This document shows positions 17,755 to 26,692 of a DNA stretch of 64,000 nt, in pieces; position 1 is the first letter of the stretch; each line of letters opens with the position of its first letter. The stretch lies in assembly GCA_964550855.1 (NCBI GenBank), contig CAZKBQ010000006.1, positions 48,614 to 112,613 on the forward strand. Reading direction: 5' to 3'. The translations under genes were made by a program, and so were the position numbers. Origin of the DNA: JAGOBP01 sp964550855. Its GTDB lineage: Bacteria; Chloroflexota; Anaerolineae; Fen-1058. Below the pieces are notes generated by a model. That model saw nothing but the letters and a program-made list of their open reading frames with translations. It was not told the DNA's origin and made no database searches.

Positions 17755-19124
17755 AACGCGATCACGCCATCGTCGTGGGCGGCAGCATCGCCGGTCTGCT
17801 GGCCGGGCGCGTGCTGTCCGATCATTTTGCGCGCGTCACCGTGCTCGATCGCGACGCGCTGCCCGACACCCCCGCGCCGCGCAAGGGCGCGCCGCAAACC
17901 GCACACGTGCATGTGCTGCTGCGGCGCGGCCTGCTGATTATGCAGCGCCTGTTTCCACACCTGGACGAGGCTTTGACCGAAGCCGGCGCGCTCACCGTCA
18001 ACTGGACGCGCGACCTGGTGACGTTTACGCCCGCCGGTTGGAATCCGCGCTTTGATTCGGAGTACGCCACGCGCACGTGCAGCCGCGGCCTGCTGGAACA
18101 GCTGGTGCGGCGCGAAGCGGCCGCGATCCCCAACCTCACCATCGAGCCGCGCTGCGAAGCGTTGGATGTGATCAGCGACGAAGCCCGATCAACCATCACG
18201 GGCCTGAAGGTGCGGTATCGCGATCGGGCGGAGGACGCCGTGGAAACGCTGTCCGCCGATCTGATCGTGGATGCGGCCGGGCGGACCTCGCGCGGACTGG
18301 ACTGGCTCGCGACGCTGGGCTATGCCGCACCCGACGAGACGGTCATCAACGCGCATGTGGGTTACGCCACGCGGGTGTATCGCCGGCCGCGTGACGGCAG
18401 GGGCGACTGGCGCTCGATGATGATCCGCTCGCGCCCGCCGTTTGGCCTGCGCGGCGGGTTGATCTATCCCATCGAAAACGATCAATGGCTGGTGAATGTG
18501 GCCGGCGCGGGTGACGAGCGCCCGCCGCTGGGCGACGATGCCTTTCTGGATTTCACGCGCACGTTCATGCATCCGGCGATCTACGAGGCCATCAAAAACG
18601 CCGAGCCGCTGTCGCCGGTGCAGGCCTATCAACGCACGGAGAATCGCCTGCGCCACTTCGAGCGTCTGACGCGCTGGCCCGACAACTTCATCATGCTGGG
18701 CGATGCAGCCTGCGCCTTCAATCCCACTTACGGACAAGGCATGAGCGTGGCCGCGCTGGAAGCCGAGGCGCTGGACGGCTGGCTGCGCTCGGCGCGATCG
18801 GCGCTGCGTTTTCAACACGAGCTGATGTCGGTGGTGCGCGCGCCGTGGCTGATGGCGACGAACGAAGACGCGCGGCTGCCGCATGTCGAGGGGGCGCGAC
18901 CCGGCCGCACCGACAAAGTGTTTCAGAACTACATCGACACGTTCATCTGGCTGTGCGCCGCAGACACGCGCATGCTGGAGACGTTTATGGGCGTATCGCA
19001 ATTGATCCTGCCCCCGACCGCTCTGTTCAGGCCCGCGCATTTGATCAAGGTGGCGCGGCGTCTGCTGCGGCCCGTCCCCCCGCACGGCCAACCCACCGAT
19101 CCGATTCCCCCCGCGCCGGCCTGA
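17751..19124 (+). CDS. FAD-dependent oxidoreductase (monooxygenase/geranylgeranyl-reductase-like)
   Basis: A flavoprotein of 457 residues with an N-terminal Rossmann motif VVGGSIAGLLAGRVL, a central DLIVDAAGRTSRG and the second FAD motif NFIMLGDAACAFNPTYGQGM. This layout is that of aromatic hydroxylase-like and geranylgeranyl-reductase-like enzymes. Substrate is unknown. It overlaps the preceding eight-helix membrane protein gene by ATGA, which suggests a hydrophobic substrate or membrane-associated work, but that is inference. A TACAAT element for the next gene overlaps its end. Confidence 0.85.
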   Translation: MKRDHAIVVGGSIAGLLAGRVLSDHFARVTVLDRDALPDTPAPRKGAPQTAHVHVLLRRGLLIMQRLFPHLDEALTEAGALTVNWTRDLVTFTPAGWNPRFDSEYATRTCSRGLLEQLVRREAAAIPNLTIEPRCEALDVISDEARSTITGLKVRYRDRAEDAVETLSADLIVDAAGRTSRGLDWLATLGYAAPDETVINAHVGYATRVYRRPRDGRGDWRSMMIRSRPPFGLRGGLIYPIENDQWLVNVAGAGDERPPLGDDAFLDFTRTFMHPAIYEAIKNAEPLSPVQAYQRTENRLRHFERLTRWPDNFIMLGDAACAFNPTYGQGMSVAALEAEALDGWLRSARSALRFQHELMSVVRAPWLMATNEDARLPHVEGARPGRTDKVFQNYIDTFIWLCAADTRMLETFMGVSQLILPPTALFRPAHLIKVARRLLRPVPPHGQPTDPIPPAPA

Positions 19125-19176
19125 GGTACAATAGGCCGCTGTTACGACGACCGATCACCATCACGCAGGAGCGTTC

Positions 19177-19488
19177 ATGTCAACGGCCGAAATCTTCGCG
19201 GGCAACTGCGGCTTTACGACGACCGTGGAAGCCCGGCTGGAAGGCAAAATTTGTCATCTGTCCATCACCAGCGAGTGCGCCGCCATCCGCAAACTGGCGG
19301 ATGAATTGAAAGAGGTCAACCCGTACCAGGAGATCTCGGCGCGGCGCGCCATTCCCCAGACCCTGGCGGCGGGCCACAAGTATTGCACGCACGCCGCCTG
19401 TCCGGTGCCGGTGGGCATCATCAAGGCGGTGGAAGTGGAAGCCCGGCTGGCGCTGCCCCAGGACGTCGTCATCAAGTTGAGCAAATAA
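19177..19488 (+). CDS. Small cysteine-containing protein, DUF6951-like
   Basis: A 103-residue protein with four conserved-looking cysteines (FAGNCGF, GKICHLSITSECAAI) and a C-terminal HAACPVPVGIIKAVEVEA. This resembles the short family catalogued as DUF6951, whose function is unknown; the cysteine pattern hints at metal or iron-sulfur binding. A CAGGAG site lies before the ATG. A TACAAT -10 box at 19127-19132 overlaps the stop region of the upstream gene. Confidence 0.75.
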   Translation: MSTAEIFAGNCGFTTTVEARLEGKICHLSITSECAAIRKLADELKEVNPYQEISARRAIPQTLAAGHKYCTHAACPVPVGIIKAVEVEARLALPQDVVIKLSK

Positions 19489-19561
19489 AGACCGCGCTGC
19501 GGGTGAGCGGCCGGTCTCATGGTACAATTGCGCGCTAATGTCTCAACATGGGGAGCGTTGA

Positions 19562-20497
<936 letters not shown>

Positions 20498-20541
20498 GGA
20501 TCGGGAAACAAGGCACAGGGATCAGGCTGAGGGCGGCAGTG

Positions 20542-22014
20542 ATGTCGGTTTTCACTTCACCCCGATCGGTTGTCCGCGGCCCATGGTGGCTGCCCGCGGC
20601 CCTCATCGCCGCCGCCATCTTCGGCGCGCTGGGTGTGGCGCTGGCGCCGTTGAGCGCGGTGATCGTCGGCGCGGCCGTCTTGATCGTCGTCATCGGCACG
20701 CTGATCGAGCCGGGCTTCGGCCTGATCCTCATGCTGCTGGCCGGGCCGTGGGCGGCGTGGATGAACGTGTACACGCCAGGGCTGCTGCCGGTGGACGCGG
20801 GGCAGATCATGGTGGCGCTGACGCTGGGCGCGTGGCTGCTGCGCGGGCTGGCCCAACGCGAGCTTGTTTTGCCGAAATCGCCGCTGTTAGGGCCGCTGCT
20901 GATCTTCACCGGCTGGGCAGGCGTGACGCTGCTGTGGGCGCCCGATCTGAGCTTTGGCCTGCCGGAGTTGATCAAGTGGCTGGAGATCGCGGCGATCATG
21001 CTGTTTGCGATCGATTTGACGCGGCGGCGCGGCTATGGGTGGGTGATTGCGGCGGTGCTGTTGACGGGCGTGATGCAGGCGCTGATCGGCGTGTATGAAG
21101 CGCGGCTACGCGGCACCGGCCCGATCGGTTTTCTGCTGAGCGAGGGCGTGTATCGCGCCTATGGCACGTTTGAGCAGCCCAATCCGTTTGCGGGTTTCAT
21201 CGGGATTGGGCTGCCGATCGCCATCGCGTTGGCAACGTACTACGTGATGCGTACGGCGTACTCCGCACTGCGCCGGCATGGATTACGCCTGACGCATTAC
21301 GTTTTACTGATCGGTTACGGCGCAGCGGCGCTGCTGCTGGCGGCAGCCCTCTACCTGTCCTTCTCGCGCGGCGCGTGGCTGGCAGCGGCGGCGGCCATCG
21401 GCGCGATGATCAGCGTGGCGCCGCGCCGGTTGTGGCTCGGGCTGGGGCTGGCGGTGATCGCCGTATTGGGGCTGCTGGTACTGTCGGGTGCGGGGCTGCT
21501 GCCGCAGAGCATCAACGCTCGGCTGGCCGACGCGGGCGAACTGTTCGACATCCGCGACGTGCGCGGCGTGCCGATTAACGATGCCAACTACGCGCTGATC
21601 GAGCGGCAGGCGCACTGGCAGGCGGCGCTGAACATGCTGACCGACAAGCCGTGGACGGGCGTGGGCTTCGCCAATTACCAGCCGGCCTACGAGCAATATC
21701 GTCTGCTGAACTGGCCCATGCCGCTGGGCCACGCGCACAATATCTATCTGAACGTGGCCGCGGAGACCGGTCTGCCGGGGCTGGCCGCGTACAGCCTGTT
21801 GTGGCTGACGATCATCGGTGTGACACTGAGGACGATCCGCCGGGTGCGCGGCATCGAGCGCGCCATTGCGATCGGGTTAATGGGCACATGGATACATCTA
21901 TCGACCCACCTGCTGGTGGACAATCTGTACGTGAACAATACACATCTGCTCATCGGCGCGCTGCTGGGCCTGCTGGTCGCGCTGCGTCCGGCGGGCGAGG
22001 GTTGGCCGCGATGA
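20542..22014 (+). CDS. O-antigen ligase/polymerase family membrane protein
   Basis: A 490-residue polytopic protein with about a dozen helices and the ligase signature LYLSFSRGAWLAAA plus PMPLGHAHNIYLNVAAETGLPGL, typical of Wzy_C/WaaL-type enzymes that join or polymerise glycans at the membrane. ATG at 20542 is preferred to the GTG at 20539. A heptamer repeat tract (21283-21310) is translated inside it. It overlaps the first GtrA gene by ATGA. Confidence 0.88.
   Translation: MSVFTSPRSVVRGPWWLPAALIAAAIFGALGVALAPLSAVIVGAAVLIVVIGTLIEPGFGLILMLLAGPWAAWMNVYTPGLLPVDAGQIMVALTLGAWLLRGLAQRELVLPKSPLLGPLLIFTGWAGVTLLWAPDLSFGLPELIKWLEIAAIMLFAIDLTRRRGYGWVIAAVLLTGVMQALIGVYEARLRGTGPIGFLLSEGVYRAYGTFEQPNPFAGFIGIGLPIAIALATYYVMRTAYSALRRHGLRLTHYVLLIGYGAAALLLAAALYLSFSRGAWLAAAAAIGAMISVAPRRLWLGLGLAVIAVLGLLVLSGAGLLPQSINARLADAGELFDIRDVRGVPINDANYALIERQAHWQAALNMLTDKPWTGVGFANYQPAYEQYRLLNWPMPLGHAHNIYLNVAAETGLPGLAAYSLLWLTIIGVTLRTIRRVRGIERAIAIGLMGTWIHLSTHLLVDNLYVNNTHLLIGALLGLLVALRPAGEGWPR
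21283..21310. repeat. Heptamer repeat tract inside the second O-antigen ligase gene
   Basis: Four 7-bp units in register (TTACGCC, TGACGCA, TTACGTT, TTACTGA) lie within the coding sequence, in a loop between helices (around GLRLTHYVLL). The units match those inside the other ligase gene at 10604-10638. Confidence 0.65.
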
Positions 22015-22490
22015 GCCGCATCGTCACGTTTGCCAAGCGCAACAAGAAGGAAGTGAAGCGCTTCCTGAAGTTCATGTTTGTGGGCGGCGTGGGCGCGGTG
22101 GTGGACTTTGGCATGTTGAACGTGCTGGCGCACGTGCTCAACTTCGATCTGCGCGTGGCGGGCACCATCTCGTTTGCGCTGGCGGTGACCAGCAATTTCC
22201 TGTGGAACCGCTATTGGACCTACCCGGAGTCCAAGGCGTTTCCGGCCATTCCGCAGTACATCCAGTTCTTCATCATCAACGCGATGGCGCTGGTCATCCG
22301 GCTGCCGATCTTGACGCTGCTACCCCGGCCGATCACGACGACGCTGACGTCGGTGCTTCGCCTGCCGCCGGCCACCGCCGAGGTGCTGGGCAACAATGCG
22401 GCGCTGGCCGTGGCCGTGGCGATTGCGATGTTCTGGAATTTCTTCATAAACCGGTTTGTGACCTACCGACATATCAAGGTGGGACAATGA
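22011..22490 (+). CDS. GtrA-family membrane protein (first copy)
   Basis: A 159-residue four-helix protein of the GtrA family, thought to flip or handle polyprenyl-phosphate-linked sugars. Family features are RFLKFMFVGGVGAVVDFG, FLWNRYWTYP and the C-terminal MFWNFFINRFVTY. Start ATG overlaps the stop of the O-antigen ligase, so translation is coupled. A paralogue follows after a heptamer-repeat spacer. Confidence 0.92.
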   Translation: MSRIVTFAKRNKKEVKRFLKFMFVGGVGAVVDFGMLNVLAHVLNFDLRVAGTISFALAVTSNFLWNRYWTYPESKAFPAIPQYIQFFIINAMALVIRLPILTLLPRPITTTLTSVLRLPPATAEVLGNNAALAVAVAIAMFWNFFINRFVTYRHIKVGQ

Positions 22491-22526
22491 AAAGTGATCA
22501 GTGAGAAGTGAACTGCCCGCCGGCCG

Positions 22527-22561
22527 TCACTTTGCGCTCGTCACCTGTCACCCTTTACTCA
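22527..22561. repeat. Heptamer repeat array between the GtrA copies
   Basis: Five 7-bp units (TCACTTT, GCGCTCG, TCACCTG, TCACCCT, TTACTCA) end 2 bp before the start codon of the second GtrA gene. Opposite-strand units (AGTGATC, AGTGAGA, AGTGAAC) precede it at about 22494-22513, so the tract can fold on itself. Confidence 0.75.
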
Positions 22562-22563
22562 CC

Positions 22564-23082
22564 ATGACCACAACCGTCTCTTCCATCCCGCGCAGCAAGC
22601 GCAAGGAATTCAAGCGCTTTTTCAAGTTTCTCGTCGTCGGCACCACCGGCTTCGTGGTGGACTTTGGCGTCTTCAACCTGCTGATCCGCGCGCTGGAGTT
22701 TGCGCCGGTGCTGGCGCAGGCCGTCTCGTTCACGCTGGCGGCCGTCAACAACTTTCTGTGGAACCGCTACTGGACGTATCCCGATTCACGCAGCAAGCCG
22801 ATTCTGCGGCAGTTCGGGCAGTTCTTTGTGCTGAGCGTGATCGGACTGCTGATCCGCACGCCAATCTTCTCGCTGCTCAGCGGCCCGGCTCAATCGATCG
22901 TGGATTCGGTGCCCTACGGCCCCTTTGCGGGCCTGCTGAACTTCGCCATCAACAGCGTGCATCTCACCCCTCACCAGATCGCCAGCAATGCCGCGCTGGC
23001 CGGGGCCGTGCTGGTGGTGCTGTTCTGGAACTTTTTCTCCAACCGCTTCATCACCTACGGGGATGTGAAGTTTGGAAAGTAA
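22564..23082 (+). CDS. GtrA-family membrane protein (second copy)
   Basis: A 172-residue paralogue of the preceding gene, with FKFLVVGTTGFVVDFGVFN, FLWNRYWTYPDS and LFWNFFSNRFITYGD. The ATG at 22564 gives the family-type N-terminus; the longer upstream frame would be translated from the repeat tract. No good ribosome site is visible because the repeat occupies that place, so expression may depend on the upstream gene. Its likely role is lipid-linked sugar transfer for surface glycans, alongside the ligase and GT4 genes. Confidence 0.9.
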   Translation: MTTTVSSIPRSKRKEFKRFFKFLVVGTTGFVVDFGVFNLLIRALEFAPVLAQAVSFTLAAVNNFLWNRYWTYPDSRSKPILRQFGQFFVLSVIGLLIRTPIFSLLSGPAQSIVDSVPYGPFAGLLNFAINSVHLTPHQIASNAALAGAVLVVLFWNFFSNRFITYGDVKFGK

Positions 23083-23161
23083 CGAGTAACCAGTAATGAG
23101 TAAGGTTGATCGCCACTCATTACTCGTTACTCATTACTCGTTACTGATTACTCATTACGCC
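23078..23161. repeat. Heptamer repeat array forming an inverted repeat
   Basis: Minus-sense units (AGTAACG, AGTAACC, AGTAATG, AGTAAGG) at about 23078-23105 begin at the stop codon of the second GtrA gene. Seven plus-sense units in exact register follow at 23113-23161 (CCACTCA, TTACTCG, TTACTCA, TTACTCG, TTACTGA, TTACTCA, TTACGCC). The two halves can pair into a long hairpin immediately upstream of the glycosyltransferase start codon. Confidence 0.85.
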
Positions 23162-23163
23162 TT

Positions 23164-24328
23164 ATGCGCATCGGCCTCGACTACACCTCAGCCGCCACTC
23201 AGGGCGCGGGCATCGGCCGCTACACCCGCGAACTGGTGCGCGCGCTGCTGGCCATGCCCTCCCCGCACCATTATGCGTTCTTCTACGCCAGTCCGGCCCG
23301 CATCGATGAATCGGCCTTCAGCCTTCAGCCTGCCGCCGGTCAGCCGCCGACGATCCGACGGGTGCCGATTCACGACAAGTGGCTGATGCGCTTGTGGCAT
23401 CGCCTGCGCGTGCCGCTGCCGGTTGAGACGTTCGTCGGCAAAGTCGATCTGTTTCATTCGCCCGATTTTACGCTGCCGCCCACCCGGCCCGGCGTGCCGA
23501 CGCTGCTGACGGTGCACGATTTGTCCTTCGTGCGCGATCCCGATTCGGCCTGGCCGAGCCTGCGGGCGTTTCTCAACAAAGCCGTGCCGCGCTCGGTGCA
23601 GCGTGCCACGCACGTGCTGGCCGATTCGCTGGCGACGAAAAACGATCTGATCGAGCTGTTCGGCACGCCCGCCGAAAAGATCACGGTGTTGTACAGCGGC
23701 GTGGAGGCACGCTTCGCGCCCGTGCGCGATCGGGCCGAGATCGATCGGGTCTGCGCCAAATATCAACTGCCGCGCCCGTTTAGCCTGTCGGTCGGCACGC
23801 TGCAGCCGCGCAAGAACNNNNNNNNNNGGGCGACTGATCGAGGCGTTTGCCCGGATCGCCGCTGAGGGGCCGGATCATCTGGTCATCGCCGGCGGCAAAG
23901 GCTGGTTGTACGAATCGATTTTTGAGCAAGTAAAATCGCTCGGTCTGGAGCAGCGCGTCCACTTTCCCGGCTTTGTGGACGACGCCGATCTGCCCGCACT
24001 CTATTCGGCCGCCAGGCTGTTTGCCTACGTGTCGCTGTACGAAGGCTTCGGTCTGCCGCTGCTGGAAGCCATGGCCTGCGGCACGCCCGTCATCGCGTCA
24101 AACGTTTCGTCGCTGCCGGAAGTCGTGGGCGATGTGGGCCTGCAGGTCGATCCTCGCGACACGGACGCCATCGCGCAGGCCCTGCGACAGATGATTGATC
24201 GATCGGACTTGAGATCGGCCTCGATGGCCGCCGGCATCGATCGGGCGCGCACTTTTACGTGGGAGAAGGCCGCCGGGGAGCTGCTGGCAGTCTATGACAG
24301 ACTGAAGGATGACAAGGTGGCACGGTAA
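23164..24328 (+). CDS. Family 4 glycosyltransferase, split by an assembly gap
   Basis: A retaining GT4 enzyme that adds a sugar from a nucleotide donor, probably to surface glycan. The N-terminal half (218 codons to 23817) begins MRIGLDYTSAATQGAGIGRY and ends SVGTLQPRKN. After ten N, the frame resumes at 23828 with GRLIEAF and carries the donor-site motif EGFGLPLLEAMACGTPVIAS. The two halves join as RKN-x-GRLIEAF, as expected for GT4, if the true gap is about 3 bases. The ten N are a placeholder, and the apparent frameshift is not biological. Start has no clear ribosome site and abuts a repeat hairpin. Confidence 0.9.
23818..23827. other. Assembly gap (10 N)
   Basis: Ten undetermined bases inside the GT4 gene. 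The reading frame on both sides requires a true length divisible by three, so ten is not the real size. Confidence 0.95.
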
Positions 24329-24430
24329 TCGCTTGATACGACTTGCTTCAGATCCCGGTCACCCTGTCAAGCCGTTTCCCTGTCTGCTCCCTCATGCTAC
24401 AATCAGTCATCCGCCCCCAAGGAGCGTCCG

Positions 24431-26671
24431 ATGAGCAAAATCCTGAACGTTCCATACAAGTGCCAGAACGATGCCGACGCAAACTTGAAGCGCACCGATT
24501 GCGGCCCGGCCTGCATCGCCATGATCCTGGGCGCGCTAGGCCAGACCGTCACCACCAACGCCGTCGTCGCGGCCAGCGGCATGCAGGGCGACAACGGCCT
24601 GATGCAGAGCCAGGTGGTCAATGCCGCCAAAGCTTTTGGCCTCAAGATGGATTGGAGCGCCGGCTACACGCTGGACGAACTTAAGGGCTTTATCGACGAA
24701 GGCCGCCCGCCCATCGCGTTGATCAAGTATGGCAACATCCCCGATCGGGTGGATACCAAGTATACCGGCGGTCACTATGTGGTGGTGGTGGGCTACGACG
24801 ATCAGCGGATCTACATCAACGACCCCGATTACCTGCCCGGCACCAACGGCGGCTTCCAGCGCGGCTACACTTACGCCACGTGGCTGCAAGCCTGGGGCGG
24901 CTTTGCGGCCGGCGAGAATCTCAATTTCTGCCTGATCGTGCCGCAGCCCGCGCAGCCGGTCGGCGGCGAAACGATCACGGCCGCAGCTCCAGCGGGTGCG
25001 GAAACGGCGGCGTGGGTCATCGCGCCCGCGGGCCTGTTGTTTCGCGCGCAGCCCAATGCCTCAGCCGCCCTCATCGGCGGTCTGGTCTTTGGGCAGCCCG
25101 TCACCGCCATCGGCCCGGAATCGTCGCCCGCCGATCTGTCCGGCCGCACCTGGCAGCAGGTGCGCACGGCTGCGGGCGTGACGGGGTTTGTCGCCGCGTC
25201 GCTCAACGGCCAACGCCTGCTGGCGGCCGACAAGCCCGCCGATCCCTACATCGTGCAGGTGATCGACGGGCAGCCCATCCGCGAGGCGGGCGGCCTGGCC
25301 GTGCGCGAGGCGCGCAACCTGCTGCTGCCCCCGATCGATCGCGTGCAGCCCGGCGAGCGGCTGACCGTATTCCAGCGCATCGAAGAAAGCGGCACGCCCT
25401 GGCTGTGGGTGCAGTCGCCGCGCAATCAATACGGCTGGTCGCGCGAGACCTCACAGGGCCAGGCACTGGTCAGCAAAGTCGCGCCTGAGCTGGGCGGCGC
25501 CACCACGGGCGCCACACCGGAGCCAGATCGCAATATTCCCACGCCCGTCGCCGCCACCAGCGATGTGTGGGTCATCTCGGATGTCGGCCTGTTGCTGCGC
25601 GAGCAGGCCAGCCGCGCCTCCAAGACCATCCTCGGCATTCCGCGCGGCGATCATCTGGTGACCGAAGGCCCGCCGGTCGGCCCGGATGCAGAGAACATCG
25701 TGTGGCAGCAGGTGCGCACCGATGCCAACGTGCGCGGCTGGGTGGCCGCCGTCTTCCAGGGCGAAGCCACCCTCACGACGACGCCGCCCACCCCCACGCC
25801 CATCGTGTCGGTGGTACCGTGGGGCAAATGCTACGCCGGTCTGGGCACGGGCAATCCACAGCCGCTCACGCCCACAGAGTTGACCGTCATCGGCAAGAGC
25901 AAAGTGGAAGCGTTCAAGATGTTGACGCTGCCCGATCCCGGCGAGAACAAAACGCTGATCAATCAACTGCGCCAGATCAAACCCGACATGTTCATCGTAG
26001 CGCGGCTGTTTTTCTCGGTGGATTTCAACAGCCGATCGGCCTTCTCGCCCGACGACTTCGTCAACTTTGTCAGCGGCGGGTTTGAGGCCTGCTACGAAAT
26101 GGGCGTGCGCCACTTTGAAGTGCACAACGAGCCCAACCTTGACGTGGAAGGCAACGGCTGGAACTGGCACGGCGGCGCGGAGTTCGGCCAGTGGCTGTCA
26201 CAGGTGATCGGCCGTCTGCGCCAGCGCCACGGCGATCTGCAGCTGGGCTATCCGGGCCTGTCGCCGCAACCGACCGTCCCGGCCTTCCTCGACGGCTCGG
26301 CGGCCGCCATCGCGCAGTGCGACTGGATCGGCGTGCACAGCTACTGGCAGCAGCCAACCGGCCAGCCGCCCTTCCCCATCGACGGCCTGAACGCAGGGGC
26401 GTTCTGGCGCACCTACCGCGATCGCTTCCCGGGCCGGCTGCTGATGATTACCGAGTTCAGCAACAACAGCCCGGATGTCAGCCAGACAGACAAGGCCAAT
26501 CAATATGTGCAGTATTACAGGCTGCTGCGCAATGAGCCGAACGTGGGCATAGCCTTCGCCTTTGCCCTGAACTGGCCCGGTCAGGACAAAAACCGCGAAG
26601 GCTGGGTGTTCAAAGGGAGCGAGACGCCGATCGCGGGGATCGTGGGCGCGGCCATCCAGGCCGGTCTTTAG
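24431..26671 (+). CDS. C39-like peptidase, SH3-like domains and glycosidase-like domain
   Basis: A 746-residue multidomain protein. Residues 1-175 form a C39-type cysteine peptidase fold with Cys24 (DCGPAC), His115 (GGHYVVVVGYD) and Asp131 (INDP). Residues about 195-265 and 380-450 look like bacterial SH3 modules (WVIAPAGLLFRAQP, and WVISDVGLLLREQA). Residues about 470-746 form a clan-A glycosidase-like barrel with the acid/base motif VHNEPN and a nucleophile-type ITEFSNN. Such modules normally act on cell walls or outside the cell, yet no signal peptide is present. AAGGAG precedes the ATG and TACAAT lies at 24398-24403. It may be cotranscribed with the DUF4328-TPR gene. Confidence 0.82.
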   Translation: MSKILNVPYKCQNDADANLKRTDCGPACIAMILGALGQTVTTNAVVAASGMQGDNGLMQSQVVNAAKAFGLKMDWSAGYTLDELKGFIDEGRPPIALIKYGNIPDRVDTKYTGGHYVVVVGYDDQRIYINDPDYLPGTNGGFQRGYTYATWLQAWGGFAAGENLNFCLIVPQPAQPVGGETITAAAPAGAETAAWVIAPAGLLFRAQPNASAALIGGLVFGQPVTAIGPESSPADLSGRTWQQVRTAAGVTGFVAASLNGQRLLAADKPADPYIVQVIDGQPIREAGGLAVREARNLLLPPIDRVQPGERLTVFQRIEESGTPWLWVQSPRNQYGWSRETSQGQALVSKVAPELGGATTGATPEPDRNIPTPVAATSDVWVISDVGLLLREQASRASKTILGIPRGDHLVTEGPPVGPDAENIVWQQVRTDANVRGWVAAVFQGEATLTTTPPTPTPIVSVVPWGKCYAGLGTGNPQPLTPTELTVIGKSKVEAFKMLTLPDPGENKTLINQLRQIKPDMFIVARLFFSVDFNSRSAFSPDDFVNFVSGGFEACYEMGVRHFEVHNEPNLDVEGNGWNWHGGAEFGQWLSQVIGRLRQRHGDLQLGYPGLSPQPTVPAFLDGSAAAIAQCDWIGVHSYWQQPTGQPPFPIDGLNAGAFWRTYRDRFPGRLLMITEFSNNSPDVSQTDKANQYVQYYRLLRNEPNVGIAFAFALNWPGQDKNREGWVFKGSETPIAGIVGAAIQAGL

Positions 26672-26692
26672 CCGCGCTAAGGGGTAATCCTT

